Below are positions 44,661-54,300 of a stretch of 64,000 nt of DNA, in pieces. The position numbers were made by a program, and so were the translations under genes. Source of the stretch: Bin5 sp965200685. Lineage in GTDB: Bacteria > Chloroflexota > Anaerolineae > Caldilineales > Caldilineaceae. The stretch spans positions 2,666,001 to 2,730,000 of the forward strand of contig OZ241379.1 of assembly GCA_965200685.1 (NCBI GenBank). The letters run 5' to 3'. Each line of letters begins with the position of its first letter. Positions within the stretch are counted from its first letter, which is position 1. A model generated the notes under the pieces. That model was not told the origin of the DNA. It did no database searches and was given only the letters and a program-made list of their open reading frames with translations.

Positions 44661-47340
44661 CTTCCGGCATGGCAGGGGCTGCCTGTACAGAAACACCCTC
44701 CTCATGAATTGCTTGGATATGTTCGCCAAAGGGATGAGTGCTCAATCCGTTACGATAGGATTCAATCCCCTTTAACTGCCAGCCAAACCAGGAGGTGATA
44801 TAGTAATTCCGCATCTGCTGTGGAATGTGGGTATAGGTGGCATCATCGCCTTCACCTTCTATCACCCAACTGGTTAGCGGATATTGAGCGGGTACAAAGG
44901 TCATATCCAATGCGTCATCTTCCAGCGGAACGCGTGTCCCCATGGCGTTGTAACCGACTAAAGCCTCACCTGCCTCCAACTTCCACATGGGGAAGTAAGA
45001 ATCCAACTCATCATCCACCATCGTCCCATGGCCTTGATCCTTGGCAACCACCAGCATTTTATTCCCTGTGGCTCGTTCATAGGAATTGAGGGCGACCGGC
45101 TGTGGGTTGTCGGCTGTGGGCATACCTTGCTCGCCGGGTAGGGGGAAGATAGCGGTGGGATCGCCACCGGCTGCCTCATACCAGGTATAGAAGAGTTGGC
45201 GGAAAACAAAATGAACAAAGCTATCGTCCGAGCCAATCAGAAAGAGGAAATCTTTGGGCACACCATCGGGCTGTTCAGTGCTGCCATTGACATTGGGGAA
45301 GCCGGGGGCTGGCTCCCACTTTTGGGGGATGCCGTTGTTAAAGCCGATGCCGGTCTTAATGTCGGGCAACTGCACAGCTGCCACTTGTGATGTGATGGAT
45401 CCTAGGGAGTGGCCCATCATGCCGATATTTTCGGTGTCAATATGGCCAGAGAAGAAACCGCAGATGTCCTTGACGACACCATTCACTTCCAACTGCGTCC
45501 GACATTCTTCCGCAGGCCGGTTCAGGGCTTTCATTTCATGGATCACCGCGGCCACATCGTTCGTGCGCTGCTGGAAAAGTTGCGCCATCATAGTCGTCAT
45601 CTTAGCGGCCCCGTCTGGCGCGGCTGTGAAGGCGGCAATGTTGGGCGGCCCCTCAGATTCGCCGCTGAGTTCCTCATTGTACAGGAACTCAAAGAACTTC
45701 GGGAAGACAGGCGGTTGTGTCATCACTTGCTGATAGGCAGCCTGCATCTCAGCAGGCGTTGCTTGCTGGGCAAAGGGTGAGTTGGGGTCGTGGAAAACAA
45801 AGTCCAGTGTTGAATCAGAGATAAACTGAACTATTACCACAACATAGCCATGGCTTGCCAGTTGTTCACAGGCAAGTTCCCAAGTCAGGCGGTTGCCACC
45901 GAGGCCATGGGCCATAATGACCAGCGGGAACTTGCCTTCCGCCATGGGCGCACCGATATAGCTATTGCGCTGGCGTGAAGCAAATTCCTGCATGAGCGGG
46001 CCGACTGTCTGAAAGAAGACATTTTGGTCTCCTTGCTGTAGCTCGGCGAGTGTTTGACCGGATTCTGTTACCAACCCTTGAGCACCAAAACCGATAAAAC
46101 TCATGGCGAACTGCTGAAAGAGGTCCTCATCACCCCATACGTGATCCATCCAAGTCGCGGGGCGGCCTGCGGCGGCCGGTAGCAGCGGTGCGGGGAACAC
46201 ATTGGATTCGACACTGGCACCCTCTGCAGGTGCGGTAGGATAGCAGATGTCGGTGAGGACTGTGCGTGGTTCGCCAGCTTCTTCCATCTGTTTTAGGAAG
46301 GCACGATACGCATCACCTTTATACTGACCGCCCCATTCATCAAAGGGCTGGTCGAAGTCTTTGACAAAATTGGTCATAATCCCTACGGCATATGGCCCTG
46401 CCCCTAGTGGGTCGGGAGCTTGAGCAGTCTCTGCGGCAGCTTGTGGCGGGGGCTGAATGACGTCCCAATGCTCAATGATCTTGCCATCTTTCATCTTGTA
46501 CAGGTCTGCACCTTTGCCTCCTGCCAGCGGGTTCTCTGCGGCGTTGATGTCCAAGATTGGCTGATTGTAGAGCCATACATAGGGACCATCGGCGGAAAGC
46601 AAAAGAATTTCAGCACCGAAGGAGGGCTGCTGTTCAAAAAGCCCCTTGAAGATCTCAATAAACCCATCCAGCCCATCCGGCTCGTTGACGTTGTGCTCTA
46701 TATGATTGTCGCCGTAGATAGCGGGTAAAATGTCGAAATCATGGGGTGGGTTGAAGAATTCTGTCCAGAGCTGGCGGATGATTTCTTTGTTGCGTGCCAT
46801 CTCCGCAGCACTGACCGGTTCAGTCACAGCCTCTGTCAACTCTTCAAACATGGTATGACCGCTGACAGTCTTCTCAGGGATCGCTTGCTGGGCTTCCCAA
46901 TGTTCGACGATTCGACCATCTTCCAGCCGGTAAATCTCAATAAGGGCTAAGCCCACCATCTCATTCCCCTGCTCGCCGGTGGGGTTGATTTGAGCATGAA
47001 CCCAGACGAGATCATCTTCGGCCCCCATGTGCTTGATCTCCCAGATGGCATCGGGGAACTGGTCAAAATTGCCTTGGAACGTCTCCTTTACTACCTCTAC
47101 ACCGCCCAGTAACGCTTCACTATGTTCGGTGTAGTCGCTGGCATAGAGTTCATCAAGCAGGTCTACATCTCGTCCATTGAGTGCTTCATCGTACAGACGC
47201 TTGATGGTGGCTTTGTTGGCGTCCTCGCCATGTTCGGTTGCCGCTGCTGTAGCCAGGGCCGGAACAGGACGGGCTACAGCTAATGTGGCGAAGAGTAGGC
47301 CAATCAATCCAAGAATTGATATCCATCGCCTTGTGTACAT
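43861..47340 (-). CDS. Giant exported protein: 2x SnoaL-like + alpha/beta hydrolase + MBL domain
   Basis: A 1159-residue protein from ATG 47340, which has AGGAGG 5 nt upstream. Signal peptide (~1-30), SnoaL/ester-cyclase-like (NTF2 fold) domains at ~40-160 and ~180-300, then a large alpha/beta hydrolase (~310-870) of the PAF-acetylhydrolase/dienelactone-hydrolase type. Nucleophile motif MMGHSLGS (Ser645), acid region LFLIGSDDS (~704) and His771 (DQGHGT) are all present, and an oxyanion-loop-like MAHGLGGN sits near 478. The C-terminal MBL domain (~895-1159) keeps HEHYDH (~955-960). The four catalytic or pocket-type modules in one chain suggest sequential attack on one extracellular substrate, or a fusion made by the local duplication. 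Confidence 0.85.
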   Translation of the reverse strand: MYTRRWISILGLIGLLFATLAVARPVPALATAAATEHGEDANKATIKRLYDEALNGRDVDLLDELYASDYTEHSEALLGGVEVVKETFQGNFDQFPDAIWEIKHMGAEDDLVWVHAQINPTGEQGNEMVGLALIEIYRLEDGRIVEHWEAQQAIPEKTVSGHTMFEELTEAVTEPVSAAEMARNKEIIRQLWTEFFNPPHDFDILPAIYGDNHIEHNVNEPDGLDGFIEIFKGLFEQQPSFGAEILLLSADGPYVWLYNQPILDINAAENPLAGGKGADLYKMKDGKIIEHWDVIQPPPQAAAETAQAPDPLGAGPYAVGIMTNFVKDFDQPFDEWGGQYKGDAYRAFLKQMEEAGEPRTVLTDICYPTAPAEGASVESNVFPAPLLPAAAGRPATWMDHVWGDEDLFQQFAMSFIGFGAQGLVTESGQTLAELQQGDQNVFFQTVGPLMQEFASRQRNSYIGAPMAEGKFPLVIMAHGLGGNRLTWELACEQLASHGYVVVIVQFISDSTLDFVFHDPNSPFAQQATPAEMQAAYQQVMTQPPVFPKFFEFLYNEELSGESEGPPNIAAFTAAPDGAAKMTTMMAQLFQQRTNDVAAVIHEMKALNRPAEECRTQLEVNGVVKDICGFFSGHIDTENIGMMGHSLGSITSQVAAVQLPDIKTGIGFNNGIPQKWEPAPGFPNVNGSTEQPDGVPKDFLFLIGSDDSFVHFVFRQLFYTWYEAAGGDPTAIFPLPGEQGMPTADNPQPVALNSYERATGNKMLVVAKDQGHGTMVDDELDSYFPMWKLEAGEALVGYNAMGTRVPLEDDALDMTFVPAQYPLTSWVIEGEGDDATYTHIPQQMRNYYITSWFGWQLKGIESYRNGLSTHPFGEHIQAIHEEGVSVQAAPAMPEATMTKLDEGVYHYFGFFSSSLVVVTDDGVLITDPSNATRGQLLKAAIAELTDQPVTHIVLTHEHYDHSGGTEVFPDAQVICHATCAYVFQLDEYGLVPDEVDITFESYLPIELGDTMVELHHLGPGDGMATTIIYMPKEQVVMSADLYEPRALTSALFMDDKNPLGVRKILNEVASWDLKYAINGHSPGTDPQDLREAAVYYEDLYQAVNAVLQPIVEQSGAGAAFGVLGTLHEQISLPQYEDWGEYDSSFAKHVFRMAMSLIHGG

Positions 47341-47651
47341 CAAAACCTCCTCCATTCATGTTGAAATGTTAACTCTTTCGTGGTCATTAGGTGTTTCACA
47401 TTTTCCGGTCTCCAGAACCTAACGTAGGTGTAGTGCCTCTAGAGTACCACATGCACACTGTACCTTACATTGAAGAATGAGTGCAAATCCGAAAACGGCA
47501 GGGCGCACAAAAACAGCACCTTACTTGTCATTACAATAGATTTCAGCAATCCCCAGTTGGCAAGACAAGTTAGCCGCATTATACTGCTCTTACAATGTAG
47601 AAGTAGTGTTCGTACCACCGCCCCTACACACCAGTGACGAGTGCGGTGGCT
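47341..47651. other. 311-bp intergenic region upstream of the giant exported protein
   Basis: A possible minus-strand promoter is TTGCAC (47481-47486) with TACAGT (47457-47462), 18-bp spacer, ~117 bp before ATG 47340. A TATAAT also occurs nearer the enolase-family gene stop. No gene seen. Confidence 0.4.
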
Positions 47652-48992
47652 CTAATAAAGCCCTGGTCCCATAGTGGCCGGCAGGACCAGTTGGCCTTCT
47701 GTGACTTGGAAATAGTTAGGATACGCGACCTTGTCATCTGGTCGTGCTAGGGGTAGGAACTGACGCTGGTTGCATTCGAAACAGTCCACATCCAACTGTA
47801 GGTGGGCGCAGAGGTTGGCACTATGCACCAGGGCCAGGCCGGGGTTGGTCAAGTCCTGCATGGTGAGATAGAGGCCATGGTGGCGGGCCCAGCAATAGGC
47901 CAACAGCGAATGGGTATGCCCTTTGCAGGTCTTCACAGCCAGCCCGGACCATCCCAACTCATGCAAGTGCTCTAGGTGGTCCAGACGATCAAGGCTTTCG
48001 TCAATGATCACTGGGGCCCGGCGGGCCACGTCGTGGAGCGTGTCAGTATAGCTACTCAAGTCCCGGGGCGTGGGCTGTTCGATGTAGTCCAGCGCGGCTA
48101 GGACCTGCGGATTGTCCGCTTCTACTCGCTCCAGCATTTCGAGAAGGGCTTCAGGGTCGTGATAGCCCTCGTTGGGGTCTACTGACAGGCGCGGTCCGTC
48201 CGCTACACCGATCTGCGCCAAAGTGTGGGATGCTACCGTATAGACTTCCACGAGGCGCTGGGCATCTGTAGCCGGTGCTTGGCCACTCACCTTGAGCTTA
48301 AAATAGCGCACCCGGTCCCGCTTGATCCATGAAGCTAGGTCGGCTGGAAGTCCTGCGGGGGGCGGCTGGTCAGAGTCCACCTGCGCGGGGGTGAGAGCAT
48401 CGCTGATGCCCACCACATGTTGCACCGACAGCACCCTACGGGCCGGGGCTAGGTAGTCTCCTGGGTAGCGTCCGGCAAAGGCCGCCCCGAGATACGCCCC
48501 GAGATCTTGGTTCAACCACATGGACGTATATCCGGCATAGAGCGGTACATGCAGCGCGTTGCCCCAAGCGTCATGCAGCGCGGCGTCAAAGGGTGCTAGA
48601 CAATTGAGCATGGCTAGCGGCGGCAGAGGCTCTGCAGCGGACACTTGGTGTGCTAGTTCGCTCGCGACTTGTTCTAACGCCATGCCCTTTTCCACGGGGT
48701 CGCCGTAGTCATCGTTTTGCAGACGCGCAGCTATGCCGCGACATAGCTGTCGCATGAGATGGTCTTTTTCTGTGTGGCTCAGGTCCGCTGCGGGAAAGGC
48801 CCACAGGTCTGAGAGTAGGATAGTGCCCACACCGTGGGCAACTGTGCCTGCCCGGGTACATACCTGCACGCTGACCATGGCATAGGTGATGGCTTCAATG
48901 CTGCCCCGGCTGAGATGCAAGGGGACACTCAGCTGTTCATCGGCAAAGGAGACGTTCACCGTCTCCACGCGGATATCGGTCGCTTTCATCAT
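47652..48992 (-). CDS. Enolase-superfamily protein (mandelate racemase/muconate lactonizing-like)
   Basis: A 446-residue protein with the capping domain (~1-150) and a (beta/alpha)7 barrel. Barrel residues seen are K232-x-K234 (YFKLKVSG), metal ligands D272 (SVDPNEG), E305 (YIEQPTPRD) and D331 (IIDES), and K354 (LAVKTCKG). These enzymes abstract a proton alpha to a carboxylate; the reaction (dehydration, racemisation, cycloisomerisation) cannot be fixed. GGAG lies just before two adjacent ATGs at 48992/48989. It diverges from the creatininase-family gene. Confidence 0.87.
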   Translation of the reverse strand: MMKATDIRVETVNVSFADEQLSVPLHLSRGSIEAITYAMVSVQVCTRAGTVAHGVGTILLSDLWAFPAADLSHTEKDHLMRQLCRGIAARLQNDDYGDPVEKGMALEQVASELAHQVSAAEPLPPLAMLNCLAPFDAALHDAWGNALHVPLYAGYTSMWLNQDLGAYLGAAFAGRYPGDYLAPARRVLSVQHVVGISDALTPAQVDSDQPPPAGLPADLASWIKRDRVRYFKLKVSGQAPATDAQRLVEVYTVASHTLAQIGVADGPRLSVDPNEGYHDPEALLEMLERVEADNPQVLAALDYIEQPTPRDLSSYTDTLHDVARRAPVIIDESLDRLDHLEHLHELGWSGLAVKTCKGHTHSLLAYCWARHHGLYLTMQDLTNPGLALVHSANLCAHLQLDVDCFECNQRQFLPLARPDDKVAYPNYFQVTEGQLVLPATMGPGLY

Positions 48993-49004
48993 ACACTCCA
49001 GATG

Positions 49005-49040
49005 CGAACTGCAGTGGTTCGTAGTGAGTAACTGCAGGGA
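49005..49040. repeat. Dispersed element in the divergent promoter region
   Basis: GCGAACTGCAGTGGTTCGTA then GTGAGTAACTGCAGGG carries two CTGCAG cores around GTGGTTCGT. It lies between divergent enolase-superfamily and creatininase genes. Confidence 0.55.
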
Positions 49041-49118
49041 CTCATTGTTACGGTTTTGCCAGATGTCTGCTAGAATCAGTCAGTAACCATTGGCAATTTA
49101 GAGTACGGAGGACAAACC

Positions 49119-49823
49119 ATGACAGACCAACCTATCTTCATCGGGCAATTTACCCGGCGTGAGTTTCGGGAGGCCCTGGCCGCCCATACATTTCAGACAG
49201 CCATCATCCCTACGGGCAGCATTGAGCAACATCTTGAACACTTGGCTATGGAGCACGACATCCGCATGGCCACCCATATAGCCGAACAGGTGGCCCGCCA
49301 GCTATATCCCCAGGTAATCGTCACCCTACCTATGCGTGTCGGCATCTCGGAACACCATATGGGCCACCAAGGGACGATCACCGCCAAACCGGGTTCTTGG
49401 CTCAGTGTACTGTTTGATGCGGTGGAGAGCCTAGTACGCCACGGCATCAACAATGTTCTGATCTTAAACGGTCATGGTGGCAATGAAGCGCCCGTCTATG
49501 GCATCATACGGCAATGGCATCTCTATTTTCAGGCGCAAGCACCGGCGGCCAATGTACAGTTTCACTCCTACTGGAATCTGAGCCGGTTGCAAGCGGAAAA
49601 GCTATGCAAGGGCGGCGTACCGGGCCATGCTCAGGAATACGAAACCGCGATGGCCCTGGCTGTATTCCCGGAAAATGTGCGCCAGGCGGCCATGCAGGAC
49701 CAAGAAGACAAAGAGCCTTTGGATGCCGATGCCGAACAAGGGCAACTGTTGGTCGATGCGGCCGTGGATGTTACCCGCCAGTTTGTGGAAGAGATGATCG
49801 CCGGCCAGCACCGGGAGATCTAG
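49119..49823 (+). CDS. Creatininase-family metal amidohydrolase
   Basis: A 234-residue protein with the family's metal-binding start PTGSIEQHLEHLAMEHD (E36, H38, D47) and LILNGHGGNEAPV (H119, E123). Family members open cyclic amides (creatinine) or act in riboflavin/F420 degradation-type pathways. The substrate here is unknown. ATG 49119 follows a GGAGG site 8 nt upstream; TAGAAT ~45 bp upstream may be a -10 box. The neighbouring enolase-superfamily gene suggests a small catabolic locus. Confidence 0.9.
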   Translation: MTDQPIFIGQFTRREFREALAAHTFQTAIIPTGSIEQHLEHLAMEHDIRMATHIAEQVARQLYPQVIVTLPMRVGISEHHMGHQGTITAKPGSWLSVLFDAVESLVRHGINNVLILNGHGGNEAPVYGIIRQWHLYFQAQAPAANVQFHSYWNLSRLQAEKLCKGGVPGHAQEYETAMALAVFPENVRQAAMQDQEDKEPLDADAEQGQLLVDAAVDVTRQFVEEMIAGQHREI

Positions 49824-50250
49824 GAGCACGTTTTCTCTACGCAACTGGACCCACAGGTTCATCATAAAACCAGCGGCTAGTGGCGAGCCATCGCCGTTTG
49901 TGAGAACGGCTTCCAACCGAGAGCGATGTTCGTCAATATACACATCTTTGCTTGCGTGGGGAATGGATGGACAATGGCAGTAGTCGATCACCCAACCTGA
50001 TTCCGCTTGGGCCTGGGCCAGCCGATGATAGGGATCAAAGGCGGAGAAGAGGGGATCCCAGGCCTGATGCAGGTTGCTGGTGCGGTTGAGAAACCAGAGA
50101 TTCGCGCCAGGCAGCACCCGAAGCTGGCCAGCATCACTGCCTCGCTCAATAGAGTCGGGGTGATGTGTATGTTCATGGTTCTCTTTCACTATCGTCGAAT
50201 AATCCCAATTGATGTGACATATGCTCGCTCAAGTCGATTTTGCGCGGCAC
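49824..50250. other. 427-bp region with a possible decayed minus-strand gene
   Basis: A minus-strand frame from ATG 50189 encodes ~120 residues before it runs antisense into the creatininase gene (…LRVLPGANLWFLNRTSNLHQ…, …HASKDVYIDEHRSRLEAVL…GSPLAAGFMMNLW…). This part has protein-like composition, and a shifted frame at 49988-50176 is also open. It may be a gene fragment truncated at its 3' end; family not recognised. Confidence 0.3.
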
Positions 50251-51003
50251 CTAATGCCCCTCATTGACACCACCTAAATTGTTGATGGCTTTTGTAACGT
50301 GAGGAACACAGTAGGTATCCGCCTGTTTTTGTATTTGATGAGTTGTAAAGTGAAACACATTCCAGCCAACCACTTTCAGCTCATTGTCGCGTATATTGTC
50401 TTGGATAGATTTCTCTGGATTGGCATGCCATGTATCACCATCCGCTTCAACAGCAATGTTTCCTTGCACACAATAGATAGCAAAATCTAATCTGTAATAG
50501 TTCTGGTTTGTAACTCTGATAAACTTCTGCCGCTCCGCGGGGATATTGTGTCTCTTAAACACGGTCCATAAGCGGTCCTCCAATGGACTTTCATCATACA
50601 GATCATTGATCTCAAGCGCATTGATGAATTTTTGCCAAGTTGTTGGAATAAAAACGATTCTGCGCCAACGTCGACTCAAGATCGGTTTGGGTAATGTATG
50701 TAGTGGGCCGAGAATAAGCTGATAATATTGATGATTGCTTTTCGGACCTGGTGGATCATTGGGAAATAGCTGCCAACGGCGAACGATGTGTATATCAAGG
50801 ACTTGGGCATAATAATTCACAGAATACGCTGCTGGCCCAAATACTTTCGTTTGATAAAAAGCAATCCACTGCGGCGGCCATCGGTTTTTTAACCATTTCT
50901 TGACACTGGAAACAGGAATTCGATACCAAAATTGGTCTCGAATCAGGGCAAAGTCCCGTCGATTATTGACAATCGCTACCAATACTTCGCCGCGTGTAGA
51001 CAT
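50251..51003 (-). CDS. DUF559/Vsr-like PD-(D/E)XK nuclease-domain protein
   Basis: A 250-residue protein. The C-terminal ~110 residues carry an endonuclease-like core, YYRLDFAIYCVQGNIAVEADGDTWH…NIRDNELKVVGWNVFHFTTHQI: Asp, Glu-x-Asp and following basic/aromatic residues as in DUF559/very-short-patch-repair-like domains. The N-terminal part (~1-130) is basic and unassigned. ATG 51003 has AAGGAA upstream and leaves the dispersed element outside the gene. It lies next to a restriction/repair cluster but after an orphan Tat leader. AT-richer than neighbours. Confidence 0.75.
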   Translation of the reverse strand: MSTRGEVLVAIVNNRRDFALIRDQFWYRIPVSSVKKWLKNRWPPQWIAFYQTKVFGPAAYSVNYYAQVLDIHIVRRWQLFPNDPPGPKSNHQYYQLILGPLHTLPKPILSRRWRRIVFIPTTWQKFINALEINDLYDESPLEDRLWTVFKRHNIPAERQKFIRVTNQNYYRLDFAIYCVQGNIAVEADGDTWHANPEKSIQDNIRDNELKVVGWNVFHFTTHQIQKQADTYCVPHVTKAINNLGGVNEGH

Positions 51004-51015
51004 GCTTTCCTTACG

Positions 51016-51047
51016 ATAGTGGTCAGTAACTGCAATTGCCATTGGGG
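51016..51047. repeat. Dispersed element truncating the Tat leader
   Basis: AGTGGTCAGTAACTGCAATT followed by GCCATTGGGG. Its TCA (51023-51025) is the TGA stop of the 61-codon leader ORF on the minus strand. Confidence 0.6.
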
Positions 51048-51208
51048 TCGTAGTCGAAGATATTGGCAACCACAGGCTCCATCGCTGCTTGCCCGTCATC
51101 ACCCGTTGATACCTGTGGGGCCACAGGCGTACACGCTGCCAGCGTCAACCCCGTCCCCATCAAACCTGCAGTGCGGATGAACTCTCGGCGACTCAGTTTC
51201 CCGTCCAT
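51023..51208 (-). pseudogene. Orphan Tat/lipoprotein leader (61 aa), truncated gene
   Basis: The frame begins MDGKLSRREFIRTAG with a twin-arginine motif, continues through a hydrophobic core to a lipobox LAAC (Cys26), adds ~30 residues of polar linker and stops within the dispersed element. The mature domain expected of a Tat-exported lipoprotein (e.g. a solute-binding or redox protein) is missing. Best explained as a 5' remnant cut off by a deletion or by the element. Confidence 0.7.
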
Positions 51209-51321
51209 GTTGTTGGTCTCCTTGTGAAATCAAGATTTGAGGATTTTCCGGAAGAATTGAACTAGAATGTATCAAGAAGAATTCGGATAATGGCTCTATG
51301 ACATGCAGAATCTAGTATCGC

Positions 51322-51355
51322 ATGGAGTTTGCAGGCCTGCAAACTCCATTTTTTT
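51322..51355. terminator. Perfect 28-bp palindrome with T7 tract
   Basis: ATGGAGTTTGCAGG and its exact complement form a 14-bp perfect stem (51322-51349), followed on the + strand by seven T. On the minus strand it comes directly after the methylase TAA, so it probably ends the methylase transcript as a hairpin. The T-run favours + strand termination, so a bidirectional role is possible. Confidence 0.65.
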
Positions 51356-54300
51356 ATCCCTCCAGCAGCGCGATTTCCTCAGCCGTCAGTCCATATATCG
51401 CATATACCAAGCGGTCGATCTGTGCTTCCTGCGCGCTAGTATCCGCAGACGGGACCGCGTCTTTGGCGGCCAGGATTTGCGTTGCTAGGTTGTCGAGTTC
51501 TTTGCGGTCTTCGTCGGACATGGCCGGAATCGGCAGTTGCCTCAATTCATACCCTTGCACATGGTTGTTCGTGGAAGTGATGCGGAAAAACCAATCCATG
51601 AATTTGGAGTTGAGCAACGCCAGAAACGTTCTGCTGTCCACTTGATTTTTTAACAAGAGTTTGTTGACTGAATTTCCCCACAGCAGCTTTGTTGGTGGAT
51701 TTTCTGTTAGGACAAAATTTAGACGGCGGGGGGCTAGGGCGTTCATCACTTGCTGAGAGATCAGGAAGATATCATGCCTGTTCGCATTCACTCTATCTGT
51801 CATAAATCCTTCTTCACAGTACTCAGTTGCATCGTCGTATCTTACCAGAAATCGAGTAACATGTCTCCCGCGCAAGAGACGCACAGGTGAAGGGCTGCGG
51901 GAAAATCTTGCAGAATGTGTTGTCAGATTGAGATCGCCTTGGACGATTGAGGCCGCGTACTGTCCCAGAGGCTTGATAGATGTGTCAGCGGCTATTTTTT
52001 CCAGAATGGAAACGCTACCTGCTCTGATATGCGGAAGGCAACGTAGTTCGGGATACAGTGCCAAGATAGCATCTTTGGTAATTGCAGCAAAGCGTAACTG
52101 CGCGATGCTGTGCGCGTCATTGCCCACCGAAATCTGAATTGGTTCGTCATTGGGTAGGGCTTTGGTGAACTGATAAATGCAAGTACCTTGCGTCACAGAT
52201 GTAAAAACCTGTGCTGCGCGTGTCCGTGCTCTCTCTGGAAATTCTATGATGTGTTTCAACTGGGTGTGGTCCAGTAAGAGTTGGCGGGTGGCGGCGGATG
52301 AAAGGTCGCATAGTAAGCTACTTTGCACAATGAGAGTGGCCAATCCGTGCTTTTTGCAGAGATTGTAAGACTGTTCCACGAACAATTTGTAAAGATTTTG
52401 TTTTCCTCTGTCCTTTCCTTCTGCATAAGGAAAGTAGCTGGCTGCATGTACGCCTTTTCGCACCTGTTTGTACGGCGGGTTGCCGATGACCACATCAAAG
52501 CCCTCGCGCACACCGAACATGTAGGCAGGGTCGAACCAATCTGCGCTGGCGTTCTGGTCGTAGGGGTCCCACTGCGCGATCTTGTCGGCATCAGCGGTCG
52601 GCATGCCGCCTTGTTCCAACTCGGCTGCTAGGTCGTCCCGTAGCTGTTTATCCTTTTCCTTGCAAGCTAGTTTCTTGTGTCGGGTGGTGGCGTGGAAATA
52701 ACGCTCGCGGTTGGTGTTCAATTCCTGCTGCAGTTGGGTAACGTTATCGGATACTAAGGTCATCTGCTGTTTGTGCAGGGCCAGCAGGGTATTGGCGGCC
52801 ACAAAGCGGGTCTCTAGGTTGGGCAGGGGCTTGATGCCGTAGTTATCTGCATCTGGGTCGGGTTCCTGTTCAATGGCCAGGGAGATGAAGAAGCGCAGCT
52901 TCGCGATCTGTGTGGCGATGGTCTGGATGTCCACGCCGAAGATGCTGTTCTGGATGAGATAGAGCTTGCGCCCGAAGTCAGAATCCCGGTAGCGTCCAAA
53001 GGTATCGCTGATTTCTGTCAGTTGTGCGGCCCGTGCTTGCCGGTCTTGCGTATCAAAGGCCAAGTCAGCCCGTTGCATAGCCAGCTCTTTTTGCACCTGT
53101 TCCCAGCGTGTGTTGTCTTGGTCCAGGCGACGCAGGGCCAGGGTCAACTTATGGAGCACACCCATGGGGAAAGCCCCGGAGCCTACGGCTGGGTCGAGGA
53201 CAGTGAGATGGGCGATGGCGCGCACAATGCCCAGGCGTTCGCTCTCCTCAAACAGTTCATCGGCATCATCAAAGGCATCCGCGTAGTCTAGGAGGTAGCG
53301 CAGGCGGTCCCGCCAGAAGACGGCATCGCCATCAGTGGGCTGGCATCGGGTCGCCAGGGCTGCGGTCAGGGCTTCATCCACCATGAAATCAACCACTGGC
53401 CGGGGCGTATAGTAGGAGCCGGTCTGCCTGCGCGCGGTGGTGCGGGTTTCGGGGTTGTAGGCAGCCAACAGGTTCTCAAAGACCTTGCCCAGCAGCTCTG
53501 GGTCCAGGGCCACCTCCTGCTCGGTGGGGGTGTTCTCCTCTACCGTGAACTTGTAGCGGTTGAAGAGGGAGAGCAGGCCGTTGTCGTCAAAGAAGAGGCG
53601 ATTGGGGATGGAATAGTCCTTGCGCTGGTTGAGGTTGTCGCTGAAGCAGTCGATGCGATAGCCGCCCTGGTTGCTGGCTTCATAGCTGTCAAGGCAGTCG
53701 AACAGGCCGCCGTTGATGAAGGGCGTGCGCGCGAACAGCTTCAACAGGTTGTCCGGGTCCGCGATCTCATTTGCATAGCGGTAGCGGGAGGGGTCCCTGT
53801 GGGTAGTGTTGCTGGCCTGGCTGAAGCCGCGCCTGTTGATCTCGGTGTTGAGGGTAGCGAAGAACAGGTTCTGCAGGATGGCGCGGTAGTAGGAATCACC
53901 GTTGACAGGGTCATAGCCGTGCAGCAGGGGGTTGACGTTGGCTTCAACGAACAACTCCTCTGCAATCAGGCCCTTCTCCTTGATGAACCAGACAAACAGC
54001 AGGCGGGTGATAAGGCGGATGATGTGCTCTTCGGCTGGCAGGGTCTTGGCTTCCTTGGTGGGAAAGGTAGCCTCCCGGGTCGCGCGGCTGAACCAAGCGA
54101 ACAGGTCTCTGTAGAACTGCCGGTTCAGTTCCTCAGTGTCCAGGGCATCCAGCCAAGCGGCCAACAGACCGTCAAAATTGTACGGCTTGCCATTGGCGTT
54201 CATCCAGCGTAGACGCTCTGCTAATGATAGGTCGTGTAGGATGTCCAGATGGGCCCTGTGTGGGTTGGTGGGGTCGATCTCCCGCACCAGTGAGACGCTG

